From: Butyriboletus loyo | Lineage: Eukaryota; Basidiomycota; Agaricomycetes; Boletales; Boletaceae | Length of the DNA stretch: 38,000 nucleotides | NCBI GenBank assembly: GCA_038093515.1 | Contig: JBBPSI010000229.1 | Location: 1 to 38,000 of the forward strand | Direction of reading: 5' to 3' | Shown here: positions 1 to 10,206 of the stretch, piece by piece | Layout: each line of letters begins with the position of its first letter | Position numbering within the stretch: the first letter of the stretch is position 1 | Notes under the pieces: model-generated | What the model was told of the DNA's origin: nothing | The model's input: only the letters and a program-made list of their open reading frames with translations | The model's database searches: none | Made by a program: the position numbers and the translations under genes

Positions 1-108
1 GTACCTCATTTCATACACCCACCACCTAGGGTTAGGATCAGGGGTTACTTCATTGAGTGATATGTAATGTAAAACATGCAAACATGCGGACAGTTTTTTG
101 AGCCACTG
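1..108 (+). mobile_element. Tc1/mariner family M1, terminal fragment
   Basis: This stretch matches the transposase-C-terminal end of the M1 elements found at 21913-23491 and 26748-28304. It ends in ...TTTTTTGAGCCACTG followed by TA at 109-110, the expected Tc1/mariner target dinucleotide. The flanking sequence (GGA TA AGTGAAA in other copies) shows that it inserted into element C. The rest of the element lies left of the window. Confidence 0.85.
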
Positions 109-110
109 TA

Positions 111-225
111 AGTGAAAGCTAAGTTGAAACATCAAGGAAATGATTGACAGAATGTACATAAGCATGTTGGTTGTCATAGGAGTTGATTGGATATAATATG
201 TAAGTATGAGATCAAATAGGAAAGA
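111..225 (+). repeat. Element C copy 1 (fragment)
   Basis: The sequence from AGTGAAAGCTAAG to ATCAAATAGGAAAGA matches the middle of the LTR-like repeat at 18206-18924. It is cut on the left by M1 at the TA and on the right by a solo LTR. The repeat resumes at 620-629 (AAAGACCTAC), after which the G1 LTR starts, so three insertions fall within about 125 bp of one older repeat. Confidence 0.75.
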
Positions 226-619
226 TGTTATGGTAGTGGACTACTCTTTTTCTCCTTTACCCTTCGGACTACCGTTCTCTCCTAGGCTTTGCCTATTGTT
301 CTTTGAACGGCTCAACTGTTCAGCTTAGTCATCACTTCTCATGCTTGGATGCTGTTTCTTAGTATTCCTTCTTCATTTGTCTTTACAACTCATGCAACCC
401 GATTGGGTCATGGTCTGTGTGCAGACCCCCCACAGTATATAAACCCAGACTTAGCACAGTTGTAACTTATCTAGTTCTACCCAGTCTTCTGCTAGCAATT
501 AGTTTCACTCCAGACTCTTAGTGTGTGCACTAAGACATAGTCTGAGCATTGTCTCATACGAGTCCCACAGCTACTCCAGAGTGCTGTTTGAGTTCTAGTT
601 GTTAGTGCCAAGCATAACA
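226..619 (+). mobile_element. Solo LTR, family A (G2-type)
   Basis: It starts TGTTATGGTAGTGG and ends AGCATAACA, like the LTRs at 5577 and 16027, with a TATA-like AGTATATAAACCC in plus orientation. AAAGA at 221-225 is repeated at 620-624, a perfect 5-bp target duplication. Removing the LTR and one AAAGA restores the element C sequence. No internal region is attached, so this is a solo LTR left by LTR-LTR recombination. Confidence 0.93.
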
Positions 620-629
620 AAAGACCTAC

Positions 630-1108
630 TGTTACAATCTCTGGAGTAAATCCCAAACAAAGTGCCACAGGCAGTTCAGCAATGTTTCAGCTCTACACAA
701 AGAGCTGGCAAGGATTATAGAGTCTAGCAAGACCTTAGTCCTTCAATTGTTTCCAGTGAACAAGACAAGTGGTTAAAGCTAAGGGAACTTAGCCTGAACC
801 ACAAGCCTTTATATATTGTACAGGATGGTGCACAGACCTAGCTGTGTATGTGACAAACCACTATACATGGTTAGACTAAGAAGCCAATGGTGATCAGGAA
901 GAAGAGAAGCAAATGGAGATTAGGTACATGAGATATGATGTCATAGTCTAGACTGATGATGTCATGGGCTGGTCTGGACCATTACATCATAGGCTCTGTC
1001 TAGATTCTGATCAGATGTACTGTCCCACAATCATGTGCACTGAGTCATGTGACCTTTGAAAGTGAAAGGTGAAGTTCAAAAGCATGGAAATAATATAGTA
1101 TTACAACA
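630..1108 (-). repeat. G1 3' LTR (family B)
   Basis: It starts TGTTACAATC and ends ATTACAACA on the plus strand, 479 bp. Read on the minus strand it has a TATATAAAGG promoter motif. A polypurine tract abuts its inner edge at 1109, which fixes the orientation. It resembles 17840-18205 and, more distantly, the solo LTR at 12680-13198. Confidence 0.9.
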
Positions 1109-1121
1109 CTACCCCCACCCT
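1109..1121 (-). other. G1 polypurine tract
   Basis: On the minus strand AGGGTGGGGGTAG lies directly against the TGTTG start of the 3' LTR. This is the usual position and composition of the plus-strand DNA primer of an LTR retrotransposon. Confidence 0.8.
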
Positions 1122-2700
1122 AGGACTCATATTCCAGATGAGTTCCTCGATAGGTGGTACTGTGTTCTGGACCAAATTCCCTAAATAAGGAAGAAACTTC
1201 AAATAAAGTAAGGCCTTGAAGAGGTTGAGGGGCAGAAGGGTGGGCATGGTGATAATCCACAATAATGTCCTGCAAATTGCCCAAATTGGAAACCAGTTCC
1301 CAAATCCTATCCATTTCATTGTACCCTCTCCAGTGCATCAAACAAATACTCCAACTTCTTGTGTTTCATCCATGAAGAGGCAATGTAATCTACTTCAAAT
1401 TCTGTGTGTTCTTTGTCTGTGACATTGACAGGGTCAGGATGGATGACAGGTTGCCCAATGAGGGTTTCCTGATAAGATTTAACACATGAAATATTAACTG
1501 TGGGATGAATATGCATGCTGCTCAGCAGCTGAAGTGTAATGGCATTCAGCTTTAAAGCTGTGATCTGATAAGGACCAATCCACCATTGAGTGATTTTTTG
1601 GGCAGTATACAGTAACTTCAAGTTTTCCATACTAAGTCAAACCCTATCTTCCAGTTTGTATTTCAGCATGGCCAATCGTCTATTATCAGCCTGTGATACC
1701 ATTCTTTTTCAAGCTTCTTCCAAAGCTTCCTTGACTTTGGCATGAGCCTTTCCAGCTGTACATGCAAAATCTCTGGCTAATGTAGATGAAGACTTCTCAA
1801 ATCTGATATGTGTGTAATAATTATGTGTAATAGAGAATGGAATAGTATCAGTGGTGGTAGTGAGGGAATTATTATGATTGAACTGAGTGATTTTAATCCA
1901 CTCAGCCCACATTTCTTGTTTTTTAGCCACATAGGTACATAAATATTGTTCCATCTCCCTATTTATCCATTCAGTTTGCCCACCTGACTGAGGGTGATAA
2001 GCCATAGAGATTTTCTGGGAAATGCCAAGAAGCTTGCAAGGCTCCATGGTAAAGTCCAAAATAAACTGGGGCCTCAGTCTGAAACTACTGTAAGGGAAAG
2101 TCCATGAATACACCAAACATTGTCTCTGAATATAACCACTAAATCCTTAGAAGAGATAGTTGTCATACAAGGGACATAAACCACTTCCTTAGAGAAACAA
2201 TCAACTATTGTACAAATGGCATCAAAGCTGTTAGAAAGTGGAAGTCCAGTAACAAAATCAATGAAAATATCTTCCCAGGGGTGACTAGCCATGGAAAGCG
2301 GTAATAGTTTTCCTCCCAGTGCATTTTACTTACCCTTCATGAGGGTACACACTTGGCAGCTATCTATGTAACATTTAATGTCCTTCATGACACCAGGCCA
2401 CATGAAATGCCATGTAAGAAGATGTGCCATACAGGCTTGACCTGAATGACCAGCAATAGGAGAATCATGACAAATGTTAAGTAATTGTATTCTAAGTGCC
2501 TCAGGCATGAAGACTTTTTTCTTTTTGTTAATAAATACAGATTGTTCTAAATCATAATAGAATCCTGGTTTTGCTTTTTCTTTTTTGGATTCTTCTTGTA
2601 AGGTGTTGTAAAATGAAGAAGAAAGAGTAATGTTATTAATGAAAAGATTTGAAGGCAATACAGTAATGTTTGTATTGTGATCATGCACAGCATCACCATG
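1122..2700 (-). pseudogene. G1 integrase with C-terminal chromodomain (decayed)
   Basis: Pieces of a Ty3-type integrase lie in several frames. In order they are: an HHCC zinc domain near 2330-2480 (HDSPIAGHSGQ, then CQVC); the core with the first Asp in DFVTGLPLSN; the second Asp in VVSD near 2077; and the Glu in GQTEWINREMEQYL near 1950. The VSD is followed by a TGA stop at 2076-2074 where the family has Arg (SDRGPQF), and a 1-nt shift follows. A chromodomain-like end is readable across two frames (FEVDYIAS, then WRGYNEMDRIWE, about 1240-1400). Chromodomains direct integration to modified histones in chromoviruses. The product cannot be functional. Confidence 0.85.
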
Positions 2701-2879
2701 GTCTGCTCAACACAACAGTGCATCTACTCTGCCATTGGTAGCTTCTGGCTTGTACACAAAAAAGATAATTAAATTCTTGAAGAAGCACATGCCAGCAGGC
2801 TTGTCATCCAGACAACACTTGTGGCTTCTTCCAATATTCAAGGTTCTTATGATCTGTTCAGATCTCAAAACCTTCTCTC

Positions 2880-3995
2880 CCAATTAAATAGTAGTGCCAT
2901 TCTTCCAGAGTGTGTATTACTGCCAAGAGTTCTTTATCATAAATCAGATAATTCTATTCTGTAACATTGAAGGAATGCAAAAGGAATGTACATGGTTTCC
3001 AAAGATCATCCAATCCTTTTACAGAAAGAAAGGCTCCAACTGCTATATCTGAAGCATCCATTTCTACCCTCATCTCTTTGTCATGATCTGGGTAGGCCAA
3101 AAGCAGCACTGTCATAAATCTCTTTTTCAGCATATCAAATGCTGACTGCTCTTCTCTACTCCATTTGAAAGAAGTATCCTTCTTCATCAAATTGTTGAGA
3201 GGGCAAGCTATCTCTGAGAAGCCCTTGATAGACCTTCTATAGTAGTTGCATAATCCAAGGAATACTTGAACTTGTTTAAGATATGTGGGAACAGGCCAGT
3301 CATGGATGGCATCCATTTTCTTGGTCTGCATCTCAACACCATCCTTGGAAACCACCATACTGAGAAAGTCTACTCTATCTGAAGAAAAGACACATTTTTC
3401 TGGTTTTACAGATAAATCATTGTCCCTAAGGCATCAGAGGACTTCTTTTACAATATCCTTGTGTTCCACCTTAGTTCTCCCCTTAGTAAATATCATAACA
3501 TTGTCAATGTAAATAATGACAGTGGCATACATGTTGTTAAATATATTGTTCATCATGTTTTGGAAGGTAGGAGGAGAATTGGTAAGTCCAAAGTATATAA
3601 CAGTAGGTTTGTAAGCCCCAATTGGTGTAATGAAAGCAGCCTTCCATTTATCTTCTTCTTTGATATGGATATTGTTAAAACCCCATCAAAGATCTAACAC
3701 AGTAAATATATCAGCACTTTTAAGCCTATCAATCAACTGCAGTATAAGGGGTAACAGATAACCATTTTTAATGGTTCTGTCATTTAGATAATAATAGTCC
3801 ATGACCAGATGCTTGTCACCAGTCTTTTTAGGAATAAAGAACACAGGGACCATCTAAGGAGACTTTAACAGTCCTATATAACCCTTTTTAAGTTCTTTAT
3901 CAACAAAGCTTCTAATCTGATCCTGTTCCTCATCAGACATTGGAATAACCTGACCCTTTTTCAGAATGAAATCAGGCTTAAGATCAATTGTGTGA
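2880..3995 (-). pseudogene. G1 reverse transcriptase and RNase H (decayed)
   Basis: The reverse transcriptase reads in fragments from about 3990 down to 3360. The catalytic box near 3500-3511 is YIDN instead of YIDD, so a metal-binding Asp is lost. The following segment (3358-2954) has the thumb/connection motif FLGLCNYYRR and an RNase H start, EMDASDIAVGAF, whose first catalytic Asp is kept. A stop separates it from YDKELLAVIHTLEEW further down. Compared with G3 (28823-34288) the order is the same but the lesions differ. Confidence 0.85.
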
Positions 3996-4660
3996 TCTCA
4001 AGGCTTTTGCTCAGGCATCCATGCTGCTTTGTCCTCAGAGAAAATATCCAAATACTTGTGGTAAGCCTTGGGTACTTTTTCAGCCACACCAGGCTCAATA
4101 GAGCAACAACTGGTAATGCTGGATGAAGGAATAGTGTCTGCAATAGCTTTACAATATGAAGAACAATGATTGAAAGAAATCTTTTTGAAACCCAAATCAA
4201 TATCCAGATTGTGGTATACAAACCAATCATAACCAATAATCATTTGATGGGAACCCAAGAGTGAAACATAAGCCTCAATGGATTCATAATGCCCATCAAT
4301 TTCCATAAAAAGGGAGGCTTTGTGTGTAATGCATCCTATAGCTCCTTTAGAGCTGTCTGCATTAATTACTTCCATAGAAGACAGTAAAGGGATAAGATTG
4401 ATTTTGTGAGTTTCACAATATTTTTTATCAATGAAGGTATTAACTGCTCCCATAACCAGCAAAGCTTTAAGTGAACAAGTTTGCCAAGTAGCATTTGACT
4501 GGTATGTGATAGTATCCAATGGAGAGTAATCACCACCAAACATCAAAGAACTTTTTACTGGGGGTTTATAATTAGACATGTTGGATTGAGTGTTCATTTG
4601 TCTTAGAAGAGAATTAAGCACACTATTTGTTGATCCTGGTGCCAAGCTCTTTTTAGGAGT
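3996..4660 (-). pseudogene. G1 protease region
   Basis: A 215-residue open stretch (4645-3998) encodes the retropepsin-like part and the linker to reverse transcriptase. The expected D-S/T-G-A active site is VMGAVNTFID (near 4430-4458), so the catalytic Asp is gone. The G3 copy has YTGAVNTFID at the same place. The domain ends in YLDIFSEDKAAWMPEQKP, which leads into the RT. Start and stop are not biological, since this was part of a polyprotein. Confidence 0.8.
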
Positions 4661-5571
4661 CTCTCTTACAGTATTTTCAACATATATATTTCAAAACAGA
4701 AGAAATTGTAACTATGGGAAAATCATCCTCTTTGCAGTCAATCAACCCAGGCACAAGTGCCAAGTTAACTGCTAATGAAGGTTCCTTATCTAAGTATTCA
4801 TTTCCATCTACATAGGAGTCCAAAAATATTGATAGTGAAGAAAAACAATTTGTAAAGAAATTGTCCTGTCACTTAGGTACCCCAATGCTAAGAGACAACT
4901 TCATGTTAAAGCCTTGGCAGCCTTGTCCTTGGCTTCACAAGTGAAGATGTCAGCCCAATAGGCCCTTGCTTCTTCTCCCATGTATGCAGCATGCTGAGAG
5001 ATTCCTTGTTGTGGTGACATGGTCATTGGTAGTGCCAGTAAAGGCTGATTGTGATAATTTGAATTACCAGAAGGGGTTGCTTCCTTCCAGTTATTTGTAG
5101 TGACCCATTCCTGGCTATAGGTCCCATTGTCCTGCTGCACTCATTGCTCTCATACTCATTGCTGACAAGAATGTGGGGCAGGTTTATCCTGATGGGTTGG
5201 ATTCTTGGGATAATTGGGCCAGATGTGCCCAACATCACCACACTCAAAACAGGTCCTTGTTTCCTTTCTGGTATTGACAGCACTGATGTCCATGGGCATG
5301 CCTCTACCAGGCTATGTTCCTATGGCAGTGTAATCGGGAGGAGGTCCTTTGGGGGGTGGATAGCTCCAAGGAGCTTGATTCAAGTAAGGCCTAAATTGAA
5401 ATTGGTCCTGACTTCCAACTCCCCTTTTCAAGTGTATTTATTCAAAGGTGTGACCTGCCTTTTGGTACTCATCAATTAACTGATCAAGATCCTCCATGAC
5501 CTCTGCCTTTATGAATAAGAAGACCTGTTTATAGATCTCATGTTCATGTTTTACTGCCCTCTTCAGCAGCT
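4661..5571 (-). pseudogene. G1 gag, C-terminal part with zinc knuckle
   Basis: Minus-strand fragments encode the nucleocapsid end of Gag. Near 5252-5209 there is a knuckle CFECGDVGHIWPNYP; the last Cys of the CX2CX4HX4C pattern is Tyr, a TGT to TAT change. Upstream (5571 downward) the frame reads ELLKRAVKHEHEIYKQ, which continues the capsid piece on the far side of G2 (from 16445). Downstream is a poorly conserved linker with several stops (4661-4900). The gag is therefore physically split by the G2 insertion. Confidence 0.75.
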
Positions 5572-5576
5572 CAATT

Positions 5577-5990
5577 TGTTATGGTAGTGGACTACCTTTT
5601 TTCTCCTCTACCATTTGGACTACCATTTTCTCCTAGGCTTTGCCTAGTCTTCTTTGAACAGCTCAACTGTTCTGCTTAGTCACCACTTCCCGCGCTTGGA
5701 CACTGATTCTTTCATACTTGAGAATGTTCTAGAGTATTCCGTCTTCATTTGTCTTTACGACTCATGTGACCCAATTGGGTCATGGTCTGTGCGCAGACCC
5801 CTACAGTATATAAACCCAGATCTCATACACTTGTAACTTATCTAGTTCTATGCAGTCTTCTGCTAGCAATTAGTTTCGACTCCAGACTCTTGGTGTGCAC
5901 ACTAAGACACAGTCTGAGAATCGTCTCCCAAGTCCTGAGGCTACTCCAGAGTGCCACCTAGTATTCTAGTTGTTAGCACCCAGCATAACA
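5577..5990 (+). repeat. G2 outer 5' LTR (family A)
   Basis: TGTTATGG...CAGCATAACA, 414 bp. TATATAAA is at 5807-5814, and ATCTAGTTCT at 5840-5849 lies 33 nt after its first base, about where transcription should start. CAATT precedes it at 5572-5576. Confidence 0.92.
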
Positions 5991-6362
5991 AAAGAACTAG
6001 ATCTTCACCTCACTTCTGCTTCTCAGCAGTAACGCCACCCTCCTATCTCGCCCACCATTACCATCCCACACTCAAGACTCATTGGTCACTCTTTCCGTGT
6101 TCCTTCTCCTGAACCGGAACCCATCATTGTTGACAACCCATCACTGCCCCACTCCCCCGCCCAACCAGACCCTCAGCCCCAGTCTGACCCAGAACCCTTC
6201 TATCAACCCAAAGACCAGGGTCAAGGGCAAGAATCTGAACAGGCACCTGATGATGATGACAATGCTTACAATAGTGACTACCTTGATAGAACCCCCCACG
6301 TTTCGCGCTCCCCATCACCTCCATACCACTCCCCCTCGCTGCCTCTTGACAATGACAACAAC
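5991..6362 (+). promoter_or_regulatory. G2 outer leader with self-complementary primer site
   Basis: Two bases after the LTR, AGAACTAGAT (5993-6002) is the exact reverse complement of ATCTAGTTCT in the LTR just after the TATA box. No TGG-starting tRNA-type primer site is seen at this place. From about 6090 to the ATG at 6363 one frame is open and matches the same region of the inner copy (VPSPEPEPI, then DNPS, later an acidic DDDD stretch), so much of this leader is probably gag coding sequence without an upstream ATG. Confidence 0.75.
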
Positions 6363-7349
6363 ATGTCTGGAGAAAGTAAAAATACCATTCCCAAGGATTT
6401 CTCTGGCTTGAACGAGGATGCCTCCCGATGGCTCCTCACCATGCGAACATACTTCACCATGAACCCCACTGCCTTCCCCAATGATGAAAAGAAGATTGGC
6501 ACCCTCCTCACCAAAATGAGCGAAGGGAAAGGAAAAATGTTCTCAGAAGGTTGGATGGGACTCAACCTTGACGGGCACCCCACGGAACTACAAAAGGAAT
6601 TCAAGACAGTATGCAAAGACTTCAAAAGGGTCTTCCACCCCTTCGACATAGGAGAAAGCACCTGCATTGATCTGGGAAACCTTACCCAGGACAAAGCTAA
6701 CTGAAAGGATGGTTACAACACCTATGTCATGGAGTTTCAGCTCCTCGCCGCCAAGTCAGGGATCATTGACGAGAAGGCGCTGATAGAATGGTTCATCAGA
6801 GGTCTTGACCCCTGCCTCACCAAGGCTGTCCTCTCCTGTGAGAAAGTCCCCACCACACTCCACAGCTGGGCTGACAAGGCCTCTGCATTCCATGCCCAGC
6901 ACAAAATGATTGATGACCTCCATGCAGGGAAAAGGTACATTCCCACCTTCTCCTCCTAGCCCTCCAAAGCCTCATCCAGCAGAAGGGACCCAAATTCCAT
7001 GGATGTTGACACCATCCAACTCACTCCTGTACAATATGCGGAGTACATGAAACAGAACAAGTGCTTCATATGCCACCAAGTCGGCTGTCACTCCTTGAAC
7101 CATCCGCACCCCGCTCACAATGGACAGAACTCCCGAGGGCCTCCTCCCCATCCCCCTCACAACCCGCAATGTGCATGTGCTGCCATCATCACACCTCCCG
7201 CACCAAAGCCCTCCCCACTTGTCAACTATCTGTCCAAGTTGAAAGGTCAAGGCACCCAGCAAGACGACGTCTTGAACATCCTAAAAGCCTGTTTCAGCGA
7301 TGATGAAGAAAAAATACCCATCGCAACAGGAGTAGTGGCCGAAACATAG
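6363..7349 (+). pseudogene. G2 outer gag
   Basis: The ATG at 6363 begins MSGESKNTIPKDFSGLNEDA, matching the inner gag at 9229. The capsid part covers about residues 10-190. A knuckle-like motif, CFICHQVGCHSLNHP (about 7060-7105), has Cys-Cys-His-His spacing (CX2CX5HX3H). There are in-frame stops at TGA near 6702, where the inner copy has Cys, and at TAG near 6957. The frame ends at TAG 7347-7349, followed by the conserved CCAAGGATTTTTAG junction. Many Arg codons of the inner copy are Gln, His or Trp here, typical of CpG loss. Confidence 0.85.
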
Positions 7350-8432
7350 CCCAAGGATTTTTAGAAGAGAGGGATGTTTCAATGTCTTTGCCTCTCCATA
7401 CTCTCGCCCCTGTAGTTTTATCAAACCCCAATGCACAATCTATTTGAGTTCCTGTGTCAATTTTTGCACATGAAGGTGGTCAAATCGTCGACACATTCAG
7501 CCTGGTGGACAGCAGTGCAAGTGGGTGCTTCATAGATAGGGATCTAGTGAAGCAAAGAAAGTTGCTGATGGAATGGCTACCCAAGCCACTCTGTGTACAG
7601 AATGTGGACAGGTCTGACAACCAAGGAGGAGTCATACAACACAAATTTAGTTTCTCCATCAGGATTGGAGAAACAAAGGAAGAACAAAGCTTTCTGGTCC
7701 TCAACATTGGCAAAGAAAACATGATCCTGGGATTACCGTGGCTTCACGAGGCAAACCTGGTAATAGATTGGGCCACTGGCCACATTGATCTCCCAGATCA
7801 CATAAGGAAATCCCGACACAACTTGCCTTGGGCAGTCACCCAGCACTACTTGGTATGGTACCTGGACTTGGACCCAGACTCCAAGATTACCAAGCTCTGG
7901 AAGAAGCAAGTAGATGCTTCAGCAAGGGATGCCTACCCTGTCAGAAAGGCCACCATTGCCACTGAGATCGCCTCTCAGGTTGTCAAGGAGAAAGCAGTTC
8001 TCCCAACCCCATTCAAGTCCTTCTCAGGTGTCTTCGACAAAAAGAATACCGAGGAGTTATCCCCATCTAGATCCTTCAACCATGCTATCAACCTCGATAA
8101 AGACTTTGTTCCAAAAGTTGCCAAGGTCTACCCCTTAAACCCAAAGGAGTCCAAGGCATGCAAAGCCTTCATCGAATAACACCTCAAGGCAGGGAAGATT
8201 ACTCCTTCCAAGTCCCCCCAAGCAGCACTGTTCTTCTTCGTCTCCAAGAAGGATGGCTCGCTACAACCCTGTCAAAACTACCGATACCTCAACTCCCATA
8301 CAGTTAAAAATGCCTATCCCCTCCCTCTCATTTCCGACCTTGTCAACCATCTCAAGGGGTCGAAAATCTTCACAAAGATGGACATCCACTTGGGATACAA
8401 CAATGTCCTCATCAAACCGAATGACCAATGAA
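7350..8432 (+). pseudogene. G2 outer pol fragment (protease to mid-RT)
   Basis: The frame begins at the FLEERDV junction and has a stop before VPVSIFAHEGGQ. The protease motif is DSSASGCFID (about 7505-7540), with the active-site Gly changed to Ser. The linker (7700-8180) and the first RT motifs ([20 protein letters not shown]) follow after a TAA near 8177. The fragment ends at LIKPNDQ, where the third LTR begins. The rest of this copy's RT is missing here. Confidence 0.88.
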
Positions 8433-8859
8433 TGTTATGGTAGTGGACTACCTTTTTTCTCCTCTACCATTTGGACTACTGTTTTCACCTAGGCTTCGCC
8501 TACTGCTCTTTGAACGCTGCGAGCATTCTGATTAGTCATCACTTCTCGTGCACGGACACGCTTTCTTTCATACTCCAGAATCTTCTAGAGTATTCTTTCC
8601 TCATTTGTCTTCTACCTCTCGCGACCTGATTAGGGAGCATGGTCTGTGCGCAGATCCCTGTAGTATAAGTACTCAGTCTTTACTCAGTTGTACTTTATCT
8701 AGTTCTACGCAGTTCACTGCTAGCAATTAGTTTCCACTCCAGACTCTTAGTGTGCGCACTAAGACATAGTCTGAGACCCAGCTCAGAAACGCTTCATGAG
8801 TCCTGTGGCTACTCCTGAGTGCTGCCTCAGAGTTCTAGTTGTTAGCGCCCAGCATAACA
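8433..8859 (+). repeat. G2 inner LTR (family A, divergent)
   Basis: TGTTATGG...AGCATAACA, 427 bp. Compared with the outer pair it has a distinct middle (CTTCGCCTACTGCTC, GTGCACGGACACG) and more CpG. A weak TATA (TAGTATAAG) precedes ATCTAGTTCT at 8697-8706. The left flank is ATGAA, but no partner duplication is found because the matching 3' LTR is absent. Confidence 0.88.
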
Positions 8860-9228
8860 AAAGAACTAGATCTTCACCTCGCTTCTGCTTCTCAGCAGTA
8901 AAGCCACCCTCCCCTCTCGCCCACCATTTCCATCCCACACTCAAGATGCGTTGGTCACTCTTTCCGTGTTCCCTCTCCTGAACCAGAACCTATTGTCATC
9001 GACAACCCATCACCGCCACACTCTCCCGCCCAACCAGACCCTCAGCCCCAGCCTAACCCCGAACCCTCTTACCAACCCTCTTACCAGGGTCTAGGGCAAG
9101 GATCTGAGCAGGCACCAGATGACGATGATTACAACAGCAACTATCTTGATAGAACCCCCCATGTCTCCCACTCCCCATCCCCACCATACTATCCTCCCAC
9201 ATACTTCCCGGACGATGATGATGACGAC
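8860..9228 (+). promoter_or_regulatory. G2 inner leader with self-complementary primer site
   Basis: AGAACTAGAT at 8862-8871 starts two bases after the LTR and is complementary to ATCTAGTTCT at 8697-8706, exactly as in the outer copy. The frame leading to the gag ATG at 9229 is open from after a TAA near 8899. It reads a proline- and glutamate-rich segment (VPSPEPEPIVIDNPSPP), ending in an Asp run just before the ATG. Confidence 0.75.
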
Positions 9229-10206
9229 ATGTCAGAAAAGAAAAACATTGTCCCCAAGGACTTCTCCAGCTTGAACGAGGATGCCTCCCGATGGCTCCTC
9301 ACCATGTGCACCTACTTTGATGCAAATCAAGCAGCCTTCCCCGATGACAAGTTGGAAATCAGTGCCCTTCTCATGAAAATGAGCGAAGGGAAAGGAAAGA
9401 CCTTCTCAGAAGGCTGGATGGCTCTTGCCCTAGATGGGCACCCCACCGAAGCACAAAAAGAATTCAAGACCATCTGCGAGGACTTCCAGAGAGTCTTCCA
9501 CCCCTTCGACATAGGGGAAAGTGCTTGAATTGATCTGGGGAACCTCACCCAGAACAAAGCCAACTGCAAGGATGGCTATGACACCTACGTCACGGAGTTC
9601 CAGCTCCTCACAGCACAGTCTGGAATATTTGATGAGAAAGCGCTCATTGAGTGGTTCATCCGCGGACTTGACCCCTGCCTCGCCGAATCTGTCCTTTCAT
9701 GCAAGAAAGTCCCCACCACTCTCGCCGGATGGACTGAGAAAACCTCTGCCTTCCACGCACAGCATAAATGTATCGACAACCTCCGCGCAGGGAAGCACTA
9801 CATCCCCACCTTCTCCTCCCCCAAGCCTTCATCCAACCGAAAGGACCCCAACGCTATGGACGTAGACGCCGTCCGACTTACTCCCATACAACGCGCGGAG
9901 TACATGAAGCAGAACAAATGCTTCATCTGCCACCAAGTCAGCTGTCATTCAACTAACCACCCTCGCCCCCCACACAATGGACAGAGCTCCCGAGGACCTC
10001 GCAACCCTCAGCGCGCACACGCCACCGTCGTCACGCCTCCCGAACCAAAGCCCTCCCCACTCATCGACTACTTGTCTGAGTTGAAGGGTCGAGGCACCCA
10101 GAAGGACAATGTCCTGAATGTGCTTAAAGCATGTTTCAATGATGAAGAAGAAAGGCTGCCTGTTGCAGCAACCAAAGTGGCCAAAGCTTGGCCAAAGGAT
10201 TTTTAG
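9229..10206 (+). pseudogene. G2 inner gag (one stop)
   Basis: 326 codons from MSEKKNIVPKDFSSLNEDA to AWPKDF, in one frame, broken only by TGA at 9526-9528 (GESA-stop-IDLGNL; Arg from CGA is the likely original). Capsid-like helices span about residues 10-200. A zinc-knuckle-like CFICHQVSCHSTNHP lies at about residues 233-247 with the unusual order CX2CX5HX3H, the same as in the outer copy, so it is a family trait. The terminal TAG sits in GAT TTT TAG and overlaps the pol frame, which is open from TTA at 10203. The Gag shell would form cytoplasmic virus-like particles. Confidence 0.88.
10198..10206 (+). promoter_or_regulatory. Probable -1 frameshift at the gag-pol junction
   Basis: Gag ends GAT TTT TAG. 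The P-site TTT is preceded by T, so a 1-base backward slip re-pairs perfectly and continues TTA GAA GAG into pol. The GGATTTTTAGAAGAG sequence is kept in the outer copy (about 7353-7367) despite heavy decay around it. Slippage is inferred, not shown. Confidence 0.55.

Noticed and set aside
620..630. Internal G2 sequence after the LTR at 226 (AAAGACCTAC resembles AAAGAACTAG)
   Set aside because: The flanking AAAGA is present on both sides and the following bases continue element C, so this is a target duplication, not a primer site.
1216..1422. 68-codon plus-strand frame over the G1 chromodomain
   Set aside because: Antisense to integrase/chromodomain remnants.
5144..5479. 111-codon plus-strand frame opposite G1 gag
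   Set aside because: Antisense to a recognisable zinc knuckle on the minus strand; incidental.
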